NCBI RefSeq assembly: GCF_003672135.1
Contig: NC_039513.1
Coordinates: 8,742,833 to 8,806,832 of the forward strand
DNA from: Ooceraea biroi
Lineage: Eukaryota; Arthropoda; Insecta; Hymenoptera; Formicidae
Direction: 5' to 3'
Length of the DNA: 64,000 nucleotides
Shown here: positions 48,536 through 60,618 of the stretch, one piece after another
How the letters are laid out: each line of letters opens with the position of its first letter
Numbering within the stretch: position 1 is the stretch's first letter
Made by a program: the position numbers and the translations under genes
Notes under the pieces: generated by a model
Told to the model about the DNA's origin: nothing
The model's database searches: none
What the model saw: the letters and a program-made list of their open reading frames with translations, nothing else

Positions 48536-51321
48536 CCTCGCTCCGAGTCTTAAGCGATCATCGCAAAGTTCTTCAGCGTTGTGCGATGCCGAAAGTATCA
48601 CGTCACAAAAAGCCTCATACATCCTCAGTATGCCAGAGAGACATGAATTACGACACGATCAGTTATAATGAACATCTCATCAGCTCTCTTTTTTTATCAA
48701 GTGCTATTTATTATTATACTTCTTTCTCTCTCTCTTTCTCTCTTTCTGCCTCTCATTTTCATATATTGAGAAATTAATTTATTAATATTAGCTCAATAAT
48801 TTACTCTCTCTTTAAAATGGTTATTGAATTTTTAATAATAACAACAACATGAAGCTAATTAAATCAGAAATTACAACAAGGCTCGCGAAATCAATTTAAT
48901 AAAGATTTTATCGTTGCAAAAGTAATTCTAATATAATCGTTACGGTGGAATTTATTGTAAACTCGCGCGCAAAGTTTGATAGAAATTGCTATTTCTTTCT
49001 AGTGACGTTGGGAGATAAATCGAGTCGTACCAGTGGAGCGGAGACAATCGAATCGCTAGAATGATTCCAGCGAAGAAGATAACCCCGCGGCGCAAGCAAC
49101 CCCCGTCGTCTCGTCGCCGTTCTCGCATTGTCCCACCGACGGGGCGCATTCACCCCTTTCGCCACGAGGTCCGCGCCGTTCCTCCAGAGATATCTACAAG
49201 GTGGGTACTGCCGACATAACTGGGAATCTCCTTCGCAACTCTGATCGACAAAGTTCCTCCTGGCGGTGCCGCGAGCACACGGACGCGGAAGTTAGCATCG
49301 AGTCTACCAGCATCCCTCACCTTTCACCCGCGCCCCGACGACCCTCTCTTGTCGTCTCGCTTTCGCGCCCCGTTTCTCACCCTCCCCCCTCCCGCCCTTG
49401 TTCACCCTGTGCACCTTACACGCCATCGCCACGACCCGCCCTCGCACTCGTGCGACTCTCGTCACTCCCTGACGTTCGATGAAAGACGAAGACGCGAGCA
49501 AGTTCCACGAAGATGGGCCAACTTTGATAAGATACCGGTTTACCCTGCACACCCCGATTGATTATCTTTCTTCGTGGTATGTCTACCCCGTCCCGATGCC
49601 AGTACGTACCAACGTACGTATCCATTTACACAGCCGAACGATGATCTCGAAGATAGGAGTGCGAGGCTGAGGATGCGATCTCTACGAGATCGCGATGGCT
49701 CGTAAATTGTCAAGCGAGAGATACGTCACTTGGGCGGACAATGTGCAAACGTAATTCTCGTAAAACCGGCAGGATTTTCCTTAGACAGGATTTAACTTTA
49801 GTTGAGACTCGAAGTTTCTCTCGTCGAGAGATGCGATCTCTGCGAGGGAGGTGCTGTTGTGGCTCTCCGAATCTTCGGCGATCGCGATCGCCTCGCGATT
49901 TCTTGCTTCCCTGCCGCGGTTGGTGACGCGACAGCCCGTAATCTCCTTCTTCGGGCCATCCGCTGTTTCGTCTCCGCTTCGTGGTGGAACAACCCTCGCG
50001 CCGAATAACCGGTAGCGGCTGCGGTCGTTGGTGATACGAGGGTGAGGAACGACGACGACGACGTAGACGAAGACGGTGGAGGCGCAAGGGCGGCACGTAC
50101 GCGAGGGAGAGCGTGGGGTGAGTTTGCGATTAAACGCGATTATAATTAAGGATAATGGAGTTTCAGCTCGGGAGTTCCCGTCGAGTCGAGTCCCTTCGCA
50201 GCTGGCACCGTTATATCGGGTTCCCGTCGTCAGCTCTAGCGCGGACGGCCATGCTCTCCTTCTATCTTTCTGCCTCTCCTCTCCCTTTCTCTCTCTCTGT
50301 CTCTGCTCCATTTCTCTCTCGTCCTCCTCGTTACCGCGAAACGCTTTTGGTCATCCAGATGCACACATACGTGTTCGTACATACGCGCTAAACTTCAGGG
50401 TTGTATGGGTGCGCATTTGTTCGCATATAGTGGGCGGAGGTCCCATATAGTGGCTTAGTCACTAATGAAGATCACCGTCACAGCTCCTTCGTCGAACAAA
50501 GCAATGAAGATCGCTCTTCTGGGACAGGCCTCCCCATTTCTGGGCACGTACCAGCGTGGTCGAGCTGTAACGTCCCCCATGGGACGCTCGCCGATGGCCT
50601 GACGCGATTTTCAACTTCGACGTTACGTCCTCTCGTAGGATTTTTATGCGCGATAAGAATTCGACGAGTTTCTTCGGCATTAGCTTTTATCGAATAATCG
50701 TGGGGATATGTCAACGGAACTCCCAAAGAGAATATCTTTTAACATATCTTCTTTTTTTCTTTTAATTCTGTTCCTGTCGAAAAGTTTTAAAAATTATTCG
50801 CATCAGGAGACTCCTTTTTCTGAAGTTATTTTTAGTTTTACGTAAAACAGTTGAGTAATTGAGTCACTGTTACATGTAATTTTATGGAATAAATTAAATC
50901 AGAGCACTTATAACAGCTTCGATTTACCATATTCATTTTTTTCTAAAGTTATTTATCAGATAATTTTTAATTCTACTCCCTATAATCTCTTATATATATT
51001 TAACAATTAAATGTATACAAATTTTATCCAAAAATGCTATTGCAGATATTTCTTGTAACAATGGGAGATATAGAAGATATTTTTTATCCACATGAGATAA
51101 AATAATTTCGAATATAAAAATAATCCATGTAATCCGAGAAAACAAAATTATTATTACAAACATAAAAGTAGTCATTTTTATGAATGTGAAAAATTGAATT
51201 ATTTTTAGACGGTATACAGATAAAACATATATAAATTTATTAAATACTCTCACAGATAGATGTGACAAATAATGTTACTGTATATTTAAATTCTAGAATT
51301 TATGCGTGTCGTAACATCGAT

Positions 51322-51327
51322 TTTATT
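51322..51327 (-). promoter_or_regulatory. Probable polyadenylation signal of Mad1
   Basis: The minus strand reads AATAAA about 13 bases after the Mad1 stop codon. The position is very close to the stop but fits a short 3' end. Confidence 0.5.
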
Positions 51328-51339
51328 TGAAGCACAAAA

Positions 51340-53866
51340 TTATGTTATGACATTTGTTACAGTTTGCTGATTAAAAAGATCAGACTGTACAGCATTGAGA
51401 AACATGGGAACACTGTTCTGTCTTTGCAAATATTGTTCAATCAGATTGCCCACGTTCGCGGAGAAGGCGGTCTCGATCAGATTTACGCCCTCCTCTGTCA
51501 CATGGAAGAAGAGGAAGTCGTCCGGTGATTCTGCGTATTGACTTGACAGCTTGTAGCAGCCCTCTTTCGTTCGATCCACCCTCCAGCCAAGCAACTGGTA
51601 ACATGCTTGGCGGTACTCTTGCGACGTTGCCTTGAACGCCTCTTTCAAGCGCGCTATTTTTATCTCGTGCGTTTGCTTCAGCTCCGCTATTTCTATATTA
51701 CACAGGAATGCAAATAAAATCGTTGCAAACAGCAAAGAGAAACCAAGCATGGATTTCCATATTTTTCACCTTTTTGTATTATTTTTATTATTCACCTTGT
51801 GCATGTAACGACGATGTGGTCGCGCCGTAACTTCCAATCGTTATCTTGGCTCGAAGCTCCTCCAGCTCTCGCAGTAGAGCCGCTTGCTTCTCCTCGGCCT
51901 GCTTCTCCGCTATCGCCGCAGGATTCATCGTGAAGTGCAGCACCCGGGAGTCGCAGTTGAAGTCGCCTTTCAACGTGCGATGCTCCAACTCGCCTCTCAA
52001 CTGCTCGATCTCTTCCCTCAATTTAGTGCACTCGTTTTTCTGAGGGTCAGTCTCGGTCGCTTGGAGATCCGCTTCCAGTTTGCTGACCAAATCTCTGGGA
52101 CAATATTGGACATTTATTTTATTTACGAGATAGTATTAATTTATTCGAAGTTTCGCGATGCATCGCATAGCACGTGGGCATACCTGTAGCCATCGATGAC
52201 GCGTTCCAGTGCCGGTATTCTCTCCGTCATGGCGTTATTGCTGTCCACCGTCATTTCCTTCTCGTACATGTCCAGTTGCTGCCTGTAGCTGTCTCTCTCC
52301 CTGGTAACGAGCATCATCTTCTTCTGGAGTCTGCCCACGAGCTTGTTCAGTTTCTCCTTTGACGACGTCACGTCGTTAGCCAGTTTCTTCGCGTTCTCGT
52401 AATTCTTCGACAGGCTCTGCGACTCCCGCAGAGCGGCGTCCAATCGCGACCTCAGTTGGCCCTCCTCCGCTCTCAGATCTACCTCGGCCTGTTGGAGTCT
52501 GTTCAGCTCTCGCTTCACCGCCATCGGGCCACCGACAATGCCAATCGTCTCGTATTCCTGCAAGCGATGCGTCAGCTCGGATCGCTTCGTCTCCAACAGA
52601 GCCACTTGTTGCTCTATTTTCTCAGTTTGCTCCAATCTGTAACAATGATATCGTTAGCTTGTGTTGTGTCGTTTCTTAGTGAAACGTAACGCTTTATCGC
52701 GAAGTCTTAAAGTACCTCTTCGTCATGTTGGCCATTTGCTCCTCCAGCAGTAATTTCTCCCTGACCGATTCTTTTAGCACTACAACAGTCTTCCTCGCTG
52801 CATTCAGCTCTTTCTCGAGGTCGTTCGCTCTCGCGGCTCTACTTGCCAAAAGCTTGCCCTCCTCCCACAACGCTCTCTCCGACTCGAGTTTTTCGATCTT
52901 CATTTTCATATTTTGTACATCGATGTTCTGCAATTCATAATCTTGTTGGAGCTTGAGATGATCCTTCATCCTCTCCGTCAACGTTGCTGCTCTAGTCTTC
53001 GCAGCTTCCAGTTTCATTTGCACTTCTTGTAACTCATCGTCCTTAGGCGGAGGGGGGGATTTCTCCTTTGTGGGAGCATTCCTCAAAGTCTCCGACAATT
53101 TAGCATTCTCGTCTAACAATAACGTTATCTTCTTCTCTAGGTCAGATTTTGTCTAGAATACAGATTATTAAAATCAGTTTAACAGAATTATATATAGTAG
53201 AAGAAATGTACGAAACAATTACAAAATATTATTGTATATTTACTTTAGACCATTCCTTCTCTGTGGTAGCCTGTGCTTCTCTGGCATCCTGAATTGTTCG
53301 CCGCGCAACGTCAAGTCGAACTTCGTACTGTTGAATGGTTTGCTTATCCTGTTCCACTTGAACTTGCATGAGACCCTTCTCTTTCTCAAAGATCTCCTCC
53401 ATCTGTCTGCGCACGTTATGCAGTTGTTGCACAGCTGCCTCTTGATGCGTCAGTCTGGTTTTTAATGATATTACCTGTACGGAGAAATATATTTTTCTTA
53501 TCTATAAATATGTAATATACATAAATCCCTTTTCTTACAAATTTACTTCACAATTATCTATTAAGTTATAACTAATTCTCGCAATGTTCATAATTTATAT
53601 TTTACCTCTCCTTTCAAACGCCGCCATTCCCAAGGACTGCCTGGGACAGTGCTGGGTTGGGTTTTATTAAGTGTAGATGTGTCAGAGTCATCTAGTCTTG
53701 GTCGTTTCGGTGAGATAACGCTTTCATTACTTTCATCAAACTTCGACAATACATAGCCAGTACCTGAATATCGTACTGATTCCCTAACGTTTCTTTGGTA
53801 AGATTGTGCTCCGGAACGTAAATCTTTTATCATATTAATGAAGCTGGTTGGATCCTGGTCACCCAT
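51340..53866 (-). CDS. Mad1: Mad1, mitotic spindle assembly checkpoint protein (complete, six exons)
   Basis: Exons: 53606-53866, 53244-53474, 52716-53152, 52184-52636, 51796-52094 and 51340-51692. All junctions are GT-AG and all phases agree, giving about 677 residues, near the usual size of animal Mad1. The N-terminal 80 residues are low-complexity; residues of about 90-560 are coiled coil, rich in Glu, Lys, Leu and Gln. RVLHFTMNP near residue 510 matches the Mad2-interaction motif (basic, two hydrophobics, then hydrophobic and proline spaced as known). The C-terminal domain (LLGWRVD, YKLSSQYAESPDDFLFF, then LIEQYLQRQNSVPMF) is the conserved fold that helps bind Bub1 and kinetochores. Known role: Mad1 holds Mad2 at unattached kinetochores and nuclear pores and drives checkpoint signalling. 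The start ATG at 53866 gives MGDQDPTSF, with no better start upstream. It is intact. Confidence 0.96.
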
Positions 53867-54904
53867 CTACACAAACACAAATTTTATTAATTTCTTTGTA
53901 TGGTACGCAACGTTCTAGTGCCTGATAATTATTTACAATCTTTAAAAATAAATTATAAAGTTTGTCCTTACGTTTTACTTCCTGCTCACTCGTTTCATCA
54001 GCTTTTAATATTTGCTCGGGTTTACCTTACACTATTTGTGTTTATAAAGGTACGGATTAATAACTAGACAAAATCCGGCAAAATCCACCTAACCTCGAAA
54101 TTTCGTTCCGAAAAATTCCGTTACGAGCCTCTACTGTCGTTGTCCTGAGAAGTGGATAGTAATATAATGGCGCGGGCCCATGGTGCGGAATATGCGCCAT
54201 GCGGAATTGGCGGAACGCACGTGATTGGTTCGATTCTTTTTACGTTCGTACTACGTAAATAAAACCGTTGTTGACTAATGTTGAGTCGTACTACTACCTC
54301 ACGCTCCGATCAAGTACAACGAAGGCTCGTAGCGGACTGTCTGGGAACTAATAAAAGGCGCAAAATGGGAACGTTGTTGCATGGTTAAATTTGAAGTACC
54401 TGTAACATGGCAACTTGTTCAAACCACAATATATAATCACTGCGCTAATAGCTTGTGATTACGTGGCTCCAGGTTTTTTATAGGGCTTCCATAAAATCCT
54501 AAAAATATAACAGTTCCGCTATGAGTATTCCCTGTCTTCATAAAAAAAATAGTAGTACAAAAAAGCGGAAAACTTTTAATGAAAACTAGTTACAATATTA
54601 TTATAATTACAGTCATTATATTTAAAATAATAACGTTTGTATAAACTATGTAGAAATACTTTCTATTTATCCTTCTTTAAAAACTTGATGGACACAGACT
54701 TCGCAAAGATGAACGTGATCGTCAACATACAAACAACTTTCGAGTATAAAAATTTGGGTAAAAATATTTTACATAAGAGTGCTCCCTACATGTACACGCG
54801 ATAAGCACATAACACACACACACGCACATAATTCGAATAACATTTTACACTTATCTTCATATTTTCTTCGGAAGATTTACTGAATTATGAAATTTATGAT
54901 ATAC
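53867..54904. other. 5' flank of Mad1
   Basis: This holds the inferred Mad1 5' untranslated region and promoter, with a CpG-rich patch at 54160-54240, then AT-rich sequence and a short CA run near 54810. No coding frame of note was found. Confidence 0.5.
54218..54228 (-). promoter_or_regulatory. Candidate E-box and CCAAT motif upstream of Mad1
   Basis: CACGTG at 54218-54223 is followed directly by ATTGG, so the minus strand reads CCAATCACGTG. It lies about 350 bp upstream of the Mad1 start codon in a CpG-rich patch. CCAAT boxes are common in cell-cycle promoters. Function is inferred from position and motif only. Confidence 0.35.
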
Positions 54905-55680
54905 ATCCCAGGCAGCACACACATTGGTTTCAAAACCGTTTCATAAACGTTTTGCCGTAACGTTTCATAACCATTTTATTGAAACGTTTATTTAGGACAA
55001 AAATGTCCAACGAAAAAACGTTAGGAGAAACGTTTCTTTTTCGGCAAAAAAACGTTTCAGAAACCATCAGAAAAATATTTATCAATTCTATATATCAGTG
55101 CCTCAAAGATAGACAGAGTTAAGTCACATTTTTGTAAAAAACTAGATTTTTATATTTTATGAATTACTCTCTAAATTTCGTGTAGTGGAATCTCACTCTT
55201 TTGAAATATCACTTCAAGTAATAGTGATCTGAAAAGTTTCAAAAGAAAAGAAGAAGAAAAGAGTATTGGATCGGTTTTCCGGATGGTTATTTATAAGGTG
55301 ATAACACAAATGTTACTTGCGAGAACGTCACGTCTGGCCATCTATCGGTCGCTTGGTGAATCAGAGGTGGGAATCACACACGCTTGTGTTGATTTTTGTC
55401 TCTTGTTCCATAATCGAGTACATTGAAACGTATGATGTAAAAATAATTAATACTCGCAAAGTAAGTAGAAATTACTATTTTTTCTATATTAATTATATAA
55501 TTTCAAATCAATTTAATAAAACACACTTTTCGTTTCTGTGGAAAGGTGAAAAATACGTTTTTAAAATTGAGGTCTAAAAACGGTTTCTATTTAAACCGTT
55601 TCTTAAATAGTACTTTATGTTTCTTAGACATTAGATACATCTAAGAAACATATATTAGGCTAACATGTGCTGCCTGGGAT
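54905..55680. mobile_element. Non-autonomous DNA element with ATCCCAGGCAGCACA termini
   Basis: The left end ATCCCAGGCAGCACA and the right end TGTGCTGCCTGGGAT are inverted repeats of about 15 bases, 776 bp apart. The left part contains several AAACGTTTC-type motifs and the right part repeats AAACCGTTTC, so the interior is partly palindromic. No convincing target-site duplication is visible, and no transposase frame. The superfamily is not assigned. It lies between the Mad1 promoter and the 3' end of the receptor kinase gene. Confidence 0.7.
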
Positions 55681-56056
55681 AGTTTTAAAATATTAAAACA
55701 TATAACAGTAAAATATGTAGAAATAGTTCTAACATAGCGATATTACTATACTAATCTTCGGAAGCATTAATATTCCAAGCTCTCGTATATTTTACATTAA
55801 TATCTCGCGTAACGCGTCGTCTTTAATACAGAATAATAACAAGAATTAAACGTTCTACATTAAACTTCTCTCACAAGCATCCGTGTAGCTCAATGTAAAA
55901 TCTTTGCTATGTCACAACCGGAATATGTTTCCACTGAAATCTCCAACACGTTTCTTCAATTCTTTCCACGCATTTCGCATATATCGCTTCGCGCACTTCA
56001 CTCGATCATTTGAAGTTCACACATTGAGTTTGTCACAAATTGTCACAGTAGATGTG

Positions 56057-58620
56057 TTATTCGTCCGACAGAGATGGGAGAGTTTGCAGATAGTCGTGAG
56101 GAATCGCAGGAGCTGGAAGCAAGTAGCCGTCTGGATCCAAAGCGTCCGGTGTACGAACGGTTACCGGTCCCTGGGGTGGTTTAGGTAGTGTTTCTTGTTG
56201 GTTCAGCTTATCCTGTGCCTCGTGCAATCTCTTCAGAATTTGGGGAAACTTAATCCGTTTCGTCGAATCGTACATCCAGCATTCGCGCATTATTTGCTCG
56301 ATGATGGGTGGACATTCTTCCGGTGGGCTGAGCACGGATTTCTCACGTATGAACTTGATGACCTGAAACGAGCATTGGGGGATGAAAAGAAGCGCAAATG
56401 CATTTAAATTATAAAATATAAAATATGTTTAAATATTTAAAATATTTAAAATATTAAATTATGAAATATGTGAAATATATAATAAAATGTACTTTTTACA
56501 AGAGAAACAAAAAGAGTATGTAGTATGCGAGACACTATGTAAAATTATGGAATTGATAGAGAGCTGTCGAAAATGGTGAAAAAAGTTTATAAATTTTTAT
56601 ATTTATTTCCTGACCTCCTCGTTACTAGAACCATAATAGGGCTGCTTCCCGAACGAGAAAATCTCCCACAGAACAACACCGAAACTCCAGACATCAGTCT
56701 CCAGAGTAAATTTCCCGTACATCACGCTTTCCGGCGACATCCATCGGACTGGCAATAATCGCGAGCCTCCGATCTAGAAAGCACATTAGTTACAACAATC
56801 ACAATAATTTAAGAATTATGCTGTCTTGCAAAATTTTTTCAAATCATTGTACACTGTAGATATATAAATTACTTTATAATAGTCGCAGGTGTAGATGTCC
56901 CGTGACATGCCGAAATCGGCGATCTTCACTGTCAAACCTACGCCTACCAGGCAATTCCGACACGCTAGATCACGGTGTACGAATCTTTGCGACGACAAAT
57001 ACGTCATCCCGGATGCAATCTGGATCGAGATCCAGTATAGCGAGTCCTGTAAACAGGATTATTTTATCATTTAACTATTTGTAACAATAAAAGACTTTCT
57101 TAGCTGCAATATTAACTATAATAATATAATTAATCATAAAAGGCAACCTTTGTCAGTGGTTGCAAGCCGGTCCTCGACGAACTGAATTGCGGGGAGTTCG
57201 CTCGCAGCACTTTGGTGAGATCACCATACGGCATATACTCGAACACCATCCATGGCCTATTCGTCTCGTTATGATATACTATTCCCTTCAGGGATAAGAT
57301 ATTCGGATGATGGAACGTGGACATGGCATCCACTTCTCGGATAAAGTCCGTTTCGGCCTCGCGCGTAGCAGTGACCTTCAAAACCTTTATAGCGACGGTT
57401 TCTTTCCTGTCTTCATTGCGCCATTCACCTATAAAAATTTTATTGTGAGAAATCTTGCATTATTAAGTAACGCAGTGAACCCAAAGTGCTTGAGCAAACC
57501 CTAAATTAATTGAGAAATTAATTACGAAAGAGAGAAGAGTACACATAAAAAACAGAATTTATCTTCATGGAGATACTTAATTTCAAAGAAGACAATGCAT
57601 TCCTTTTCAATATTTTAATTTAATTTTTGCAAGAAGAGAAAATGTCAAAATGTAGGCTGCGATTGCTTTGCGTGGCATCGTACCTTTGTAAACCTTTCCG
57701 AAGCACCCTTCGCCGATATCGCGCAGAAATGTGAGGTCCTCGCGTTTTATAATGAGAATCTCCGAAGGGGAGTCCTCGAAATATTGAGGATTGGCTGTAC
57801 ACTTAGGCATTAATGATATCTCTTTTTTCAAACTTACTGAACTTTCCTGAAGAAACACGAAACAAGAATGATAGTAATATTGTCATTAAAAGTACATCCA
57901 ACTTGATAATAAAGATATAACTCACATCGGTGGAATCTCTCTGTGACTTGACGTTATAACTCCGTCTTTTGATACCATACACAATACCGAATAAAAACAC
58001 TATTACTGCGATGAGGGCTATAGCTATACCTACTATTTCAGGTACCTTTTGCCTCAGTCCCTCCACCTGTCACATAGATTTTAAATAATTTTTTGCATTA
58101 CACGTAAGAAGTAAAAAGAATAATATGATGTGCAAGTATAAAAAATTAGTCTATAAAATATTGATTTTGATAAAATGGGGTGGCAAGTACCTGCTCAGCT
58201 TCCGGCAGCCCGCTTGCAATATTCGTAGTATTCGTGCTATTGTTGTTACTTGGAGGTATGATGTTGTGTATGGGACGAGGCGTTAGAGGAACTGCATGAA
58301 AGATTAATGATTTATTATTTCATACCGTAATCCGAATCATCTTGCTCGGCATGTATTAATAGCGCACAGTGATTTTTGCAAAATGACAACGCGAGCTTTA
58401 CCGATCACGCGATTTGGACATCTTAAATCCGGCGTCGGCGGCGACAAATCGTGCGGACACACGCACTTTGACGTGTTATTCGGGAAGCTGCGACAAGCCG
58501 CCTCCGTTCCGCAAATGTGCGGTTGATGTCGGCACCCTACAATCTCGAAATTTCCACGGTTTGGTAGCAATTGTACCACCAGATTTGACTGCTGTTGACT
58601 GGACACGCCTACCGATGAAT
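56057..58620 (-). CDS. Receptor tyrosine kinase, Trk/Ror/MuSK group (3' eight exons)
   Basis: Exons: 58402-58620, 58191-58291, 57926-58066, 57684-57846, 57148-57428, 56873-57046, 56615-56773 and 56057-56362. All are GT-AG with matching phases, 513 residues in all. Order: an extracellular EGF-like module with six cysteines (VGCRHQPHICG to KCVCPHD), a Ser/Asn/Thr-rich stalk, a transmembrane helix (IVGIAIALIAVIVFLFGIVY), a juxtamembrane NPQYF (NPxY, a PTB-docking type motif), then the kinase. Kinase marks: GEGCFGKV loop, VAIK lysine, HRDLACRN catalytic loop, DFG, the Y...YY activation segment DIYTCDYY, and LLPVRWMSPES. The kinase looks intact. HRDLACRN has Cys where Ala or Thr is usual. The NPQYF motif and the YGKFTLETDVWSFGVVLWE stretch fit Trk best, with Ror and MuSK next. 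The first exon begins mid-codon, so 5' exons (signal peptide, rest of ectodomain) lie upstream. The ligand is unknown. Confidence 0.92.
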
Positions 58621-58812
58621 CTGTAACGAGACAAATTTACGTTATTCCTCGCATTTCATACCTTCTAACGTGTACCTATATTTTTGGAAATATATTTGTT
58701 TACTTATTTGTCACTGATAAAATTTCCTTAAAAATACGCAACGCGCGCTCCAAAAATTTGCATCAGGATTATTGAGATTGAAACACAGATGTGCCGGCGA
58801 CGCACGCTTTAA

Positions 58813-59513
58813 GGGGGGAGCCTGCTTTAGAACGTTGAAAATAAGGTATAATTTTACGAATTTTTTTGGAGAAACTATACTGCGGATCATTATAAAACTT
58901 TGATGCATTTATTAGTACATGTTTAAAGATAAAAAATTATTTTTTGATTTGTATATATCGCCTGTAGAGGTCGTCCTGGAGGCATTGTAAATTGGTGAGC
59001 ATCCTCCTGCCTCCAAATTTCATCCAAACTGAAAAATTGAAATATTTTCTTGTTATTTATGAATTCCCATCGTCGATGAACCTTTAATATTCATAAAAAC
59101 ATTAAGTTAAACAATTATTTTTGCATGAAAAAGTTCAAAAACTTTGCCTAAAAATCGTACTTTTGTGTTCTAAGCTCCACCATTTTGACACTTTTCAACT
59201 TTTTTCTTCTCTCTTTGGTTCATCGACGATGGGAATTCGTAAATAACGAGAAGATATTTCAATTTTTCAGTTTAGACGAAATTTGGAGGCAGGAGAATGC
59301 TCACCAATTTGCAATGCCGGCGACGCGGCTGCACTAAGATTTCTCCAGGACGACCTCTACAAGCGATATATTCAAATCAAAAAATAATTTTTTTTATCTT
59401 TAAACATGTACTAATAAATGCATCAAAGTTTTATAATGATCCGCTGTATAGTTTCTCCAAAAACAATTCGTAAAATATACCTTATTTTCAGCGTTCTAAA
59501 GCAGGCTCCCCCC
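58813..59513 (-). mobile_element. TTAA-flanked fold-back MITE, copy 3
   Basis: A 701-bp copy of the family at 11913 and 17858, with TTAA on both sides (58809-58812 and 59514-59517). It has the same orientation as copy 2: the 25-base arm insertion is in the right arm (59318-59342). It sits just upstream of the first recognised exon of the receptor kinase gene, so it is probably inside an intron of that gene. Confidence 0.92.
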
Positions 59514-59517
59514 TTAA

Positions 59518-60616
59518 TCTTACGCTGCATCTTATCTCGCTCGCCATCGCGGCGAGTCAAACAGATACGATAAATTATTTATCAACTTTATTTACACGAT
59601 CTTTTATGTAAAACACACGGAACTGAGCGTAACGTTATGGCGAGAGATACATCCCTGCCTTGACGTCGATACCCGTAAATATTTCGAGCGCGCATTTTCC
59701 AAATGAGTCGCGTTACGAGAAGAAAGCCACCGTCGGGGAACAAAAGAATTCGAAATGCAATGCTGACGCAATACAATGCACAAATAATTCCCGGCCTTTC
59801 ACGTGAGCGTGAATTCGGCGGCGGATGCCGTGTCTTCGCCGTTGCCGGCGCGTTGCCTGCGAAGCCGCCGCAGAGATCTCAAAGAGATCTCGCCGTCGCA
59901 TTCGCAGGACCAAATGCAAACGGACCGCAAAGGGCAGCCAGGGAAGAAAAAGGGCTGCATATTTGGATTGGGCACAGGAAGATAGAGACAGTGAAGGCAT
60001 TCATTTGGTACTCTTGGAGCTTGTAACGGGTCAAAGCGTTATCTCCGCGGTCAGCGCTCCCCGACAACGAGTCTCGCTATGTATACCTATTATCGCCCCG
60101 TATTCCTTGCCTACCGAACTATCTCCATTACGAGATTTCCCGCATTTATGAGATCGTCTGGTTCTCGATGGTATCGATGCTCGACACGCGCCTCGCATCA
60201 TGCACGAGCTGTTAAAATACCGAGCCGAGCTCGAACGGTTCGCTGCGGGTCCTCGAGAAATCCGAGAGATTAAGAGACCTGGTTCCCGCTTCATGATGGA
60301 GGCAAGACGTTTGACCCCGGTGCCCAGTTGGATTTCGCCGGAAGGACCGCCCTCGTTGGACACTACCACCGTCACGGTGATAATCGCCCTGGCGGTTCAT
60401 CAAGGATCGATTCGATCATCGCAATCAATTACGTTGCGGCGGATATCGTGATTTTCGCATTTACGCTGCATTATTACTGACCTCTGCTCCTTGCCACGAC
60501 ATATATGCGCGACATAGAAAGCACTATTGGCTCCGCCGGCTGACCCTCGATAGCACGAGTATCGCGTAATAACTTGGCGGAGAATTGTTTTAGTTTATGC
60601 CTCGCACAGCGAGATA
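59518..60616. other. Non-coding stretch, probably intron of the receptor kinase gene
   Basis: CpG-rich from 59.7 to 60.4 kb and open in several frames on both strands (for example 60200-60451 plus, 60031-60375 minus). No cysteine-rich, LRR, Ig or other ectodomain pattern and no matched splice pair could be found, so the missing 5' exons of the kinase gene were not placed here. Confidence 0.4.
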
Positions 60617-60618
60617 TA

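Larger units (their letters stand above)
46116..51321. other. Intergenic stretch downstream of Mad1
   Basis: CpG-rich with GAC and CT runs; AT-rich from about 50.7 kb. It contains a duplicated segment at 47753 and 48456. No domain-bearing frame was found on either strand. Confidence 0.4.

Noticed and set aside
60031..60451. Overlapping open frames on both strands, tested as missing kinase exons
   Set aside because: Neither frame has ectodomain-like cysteines or repeats, and no matching splice phases were found.
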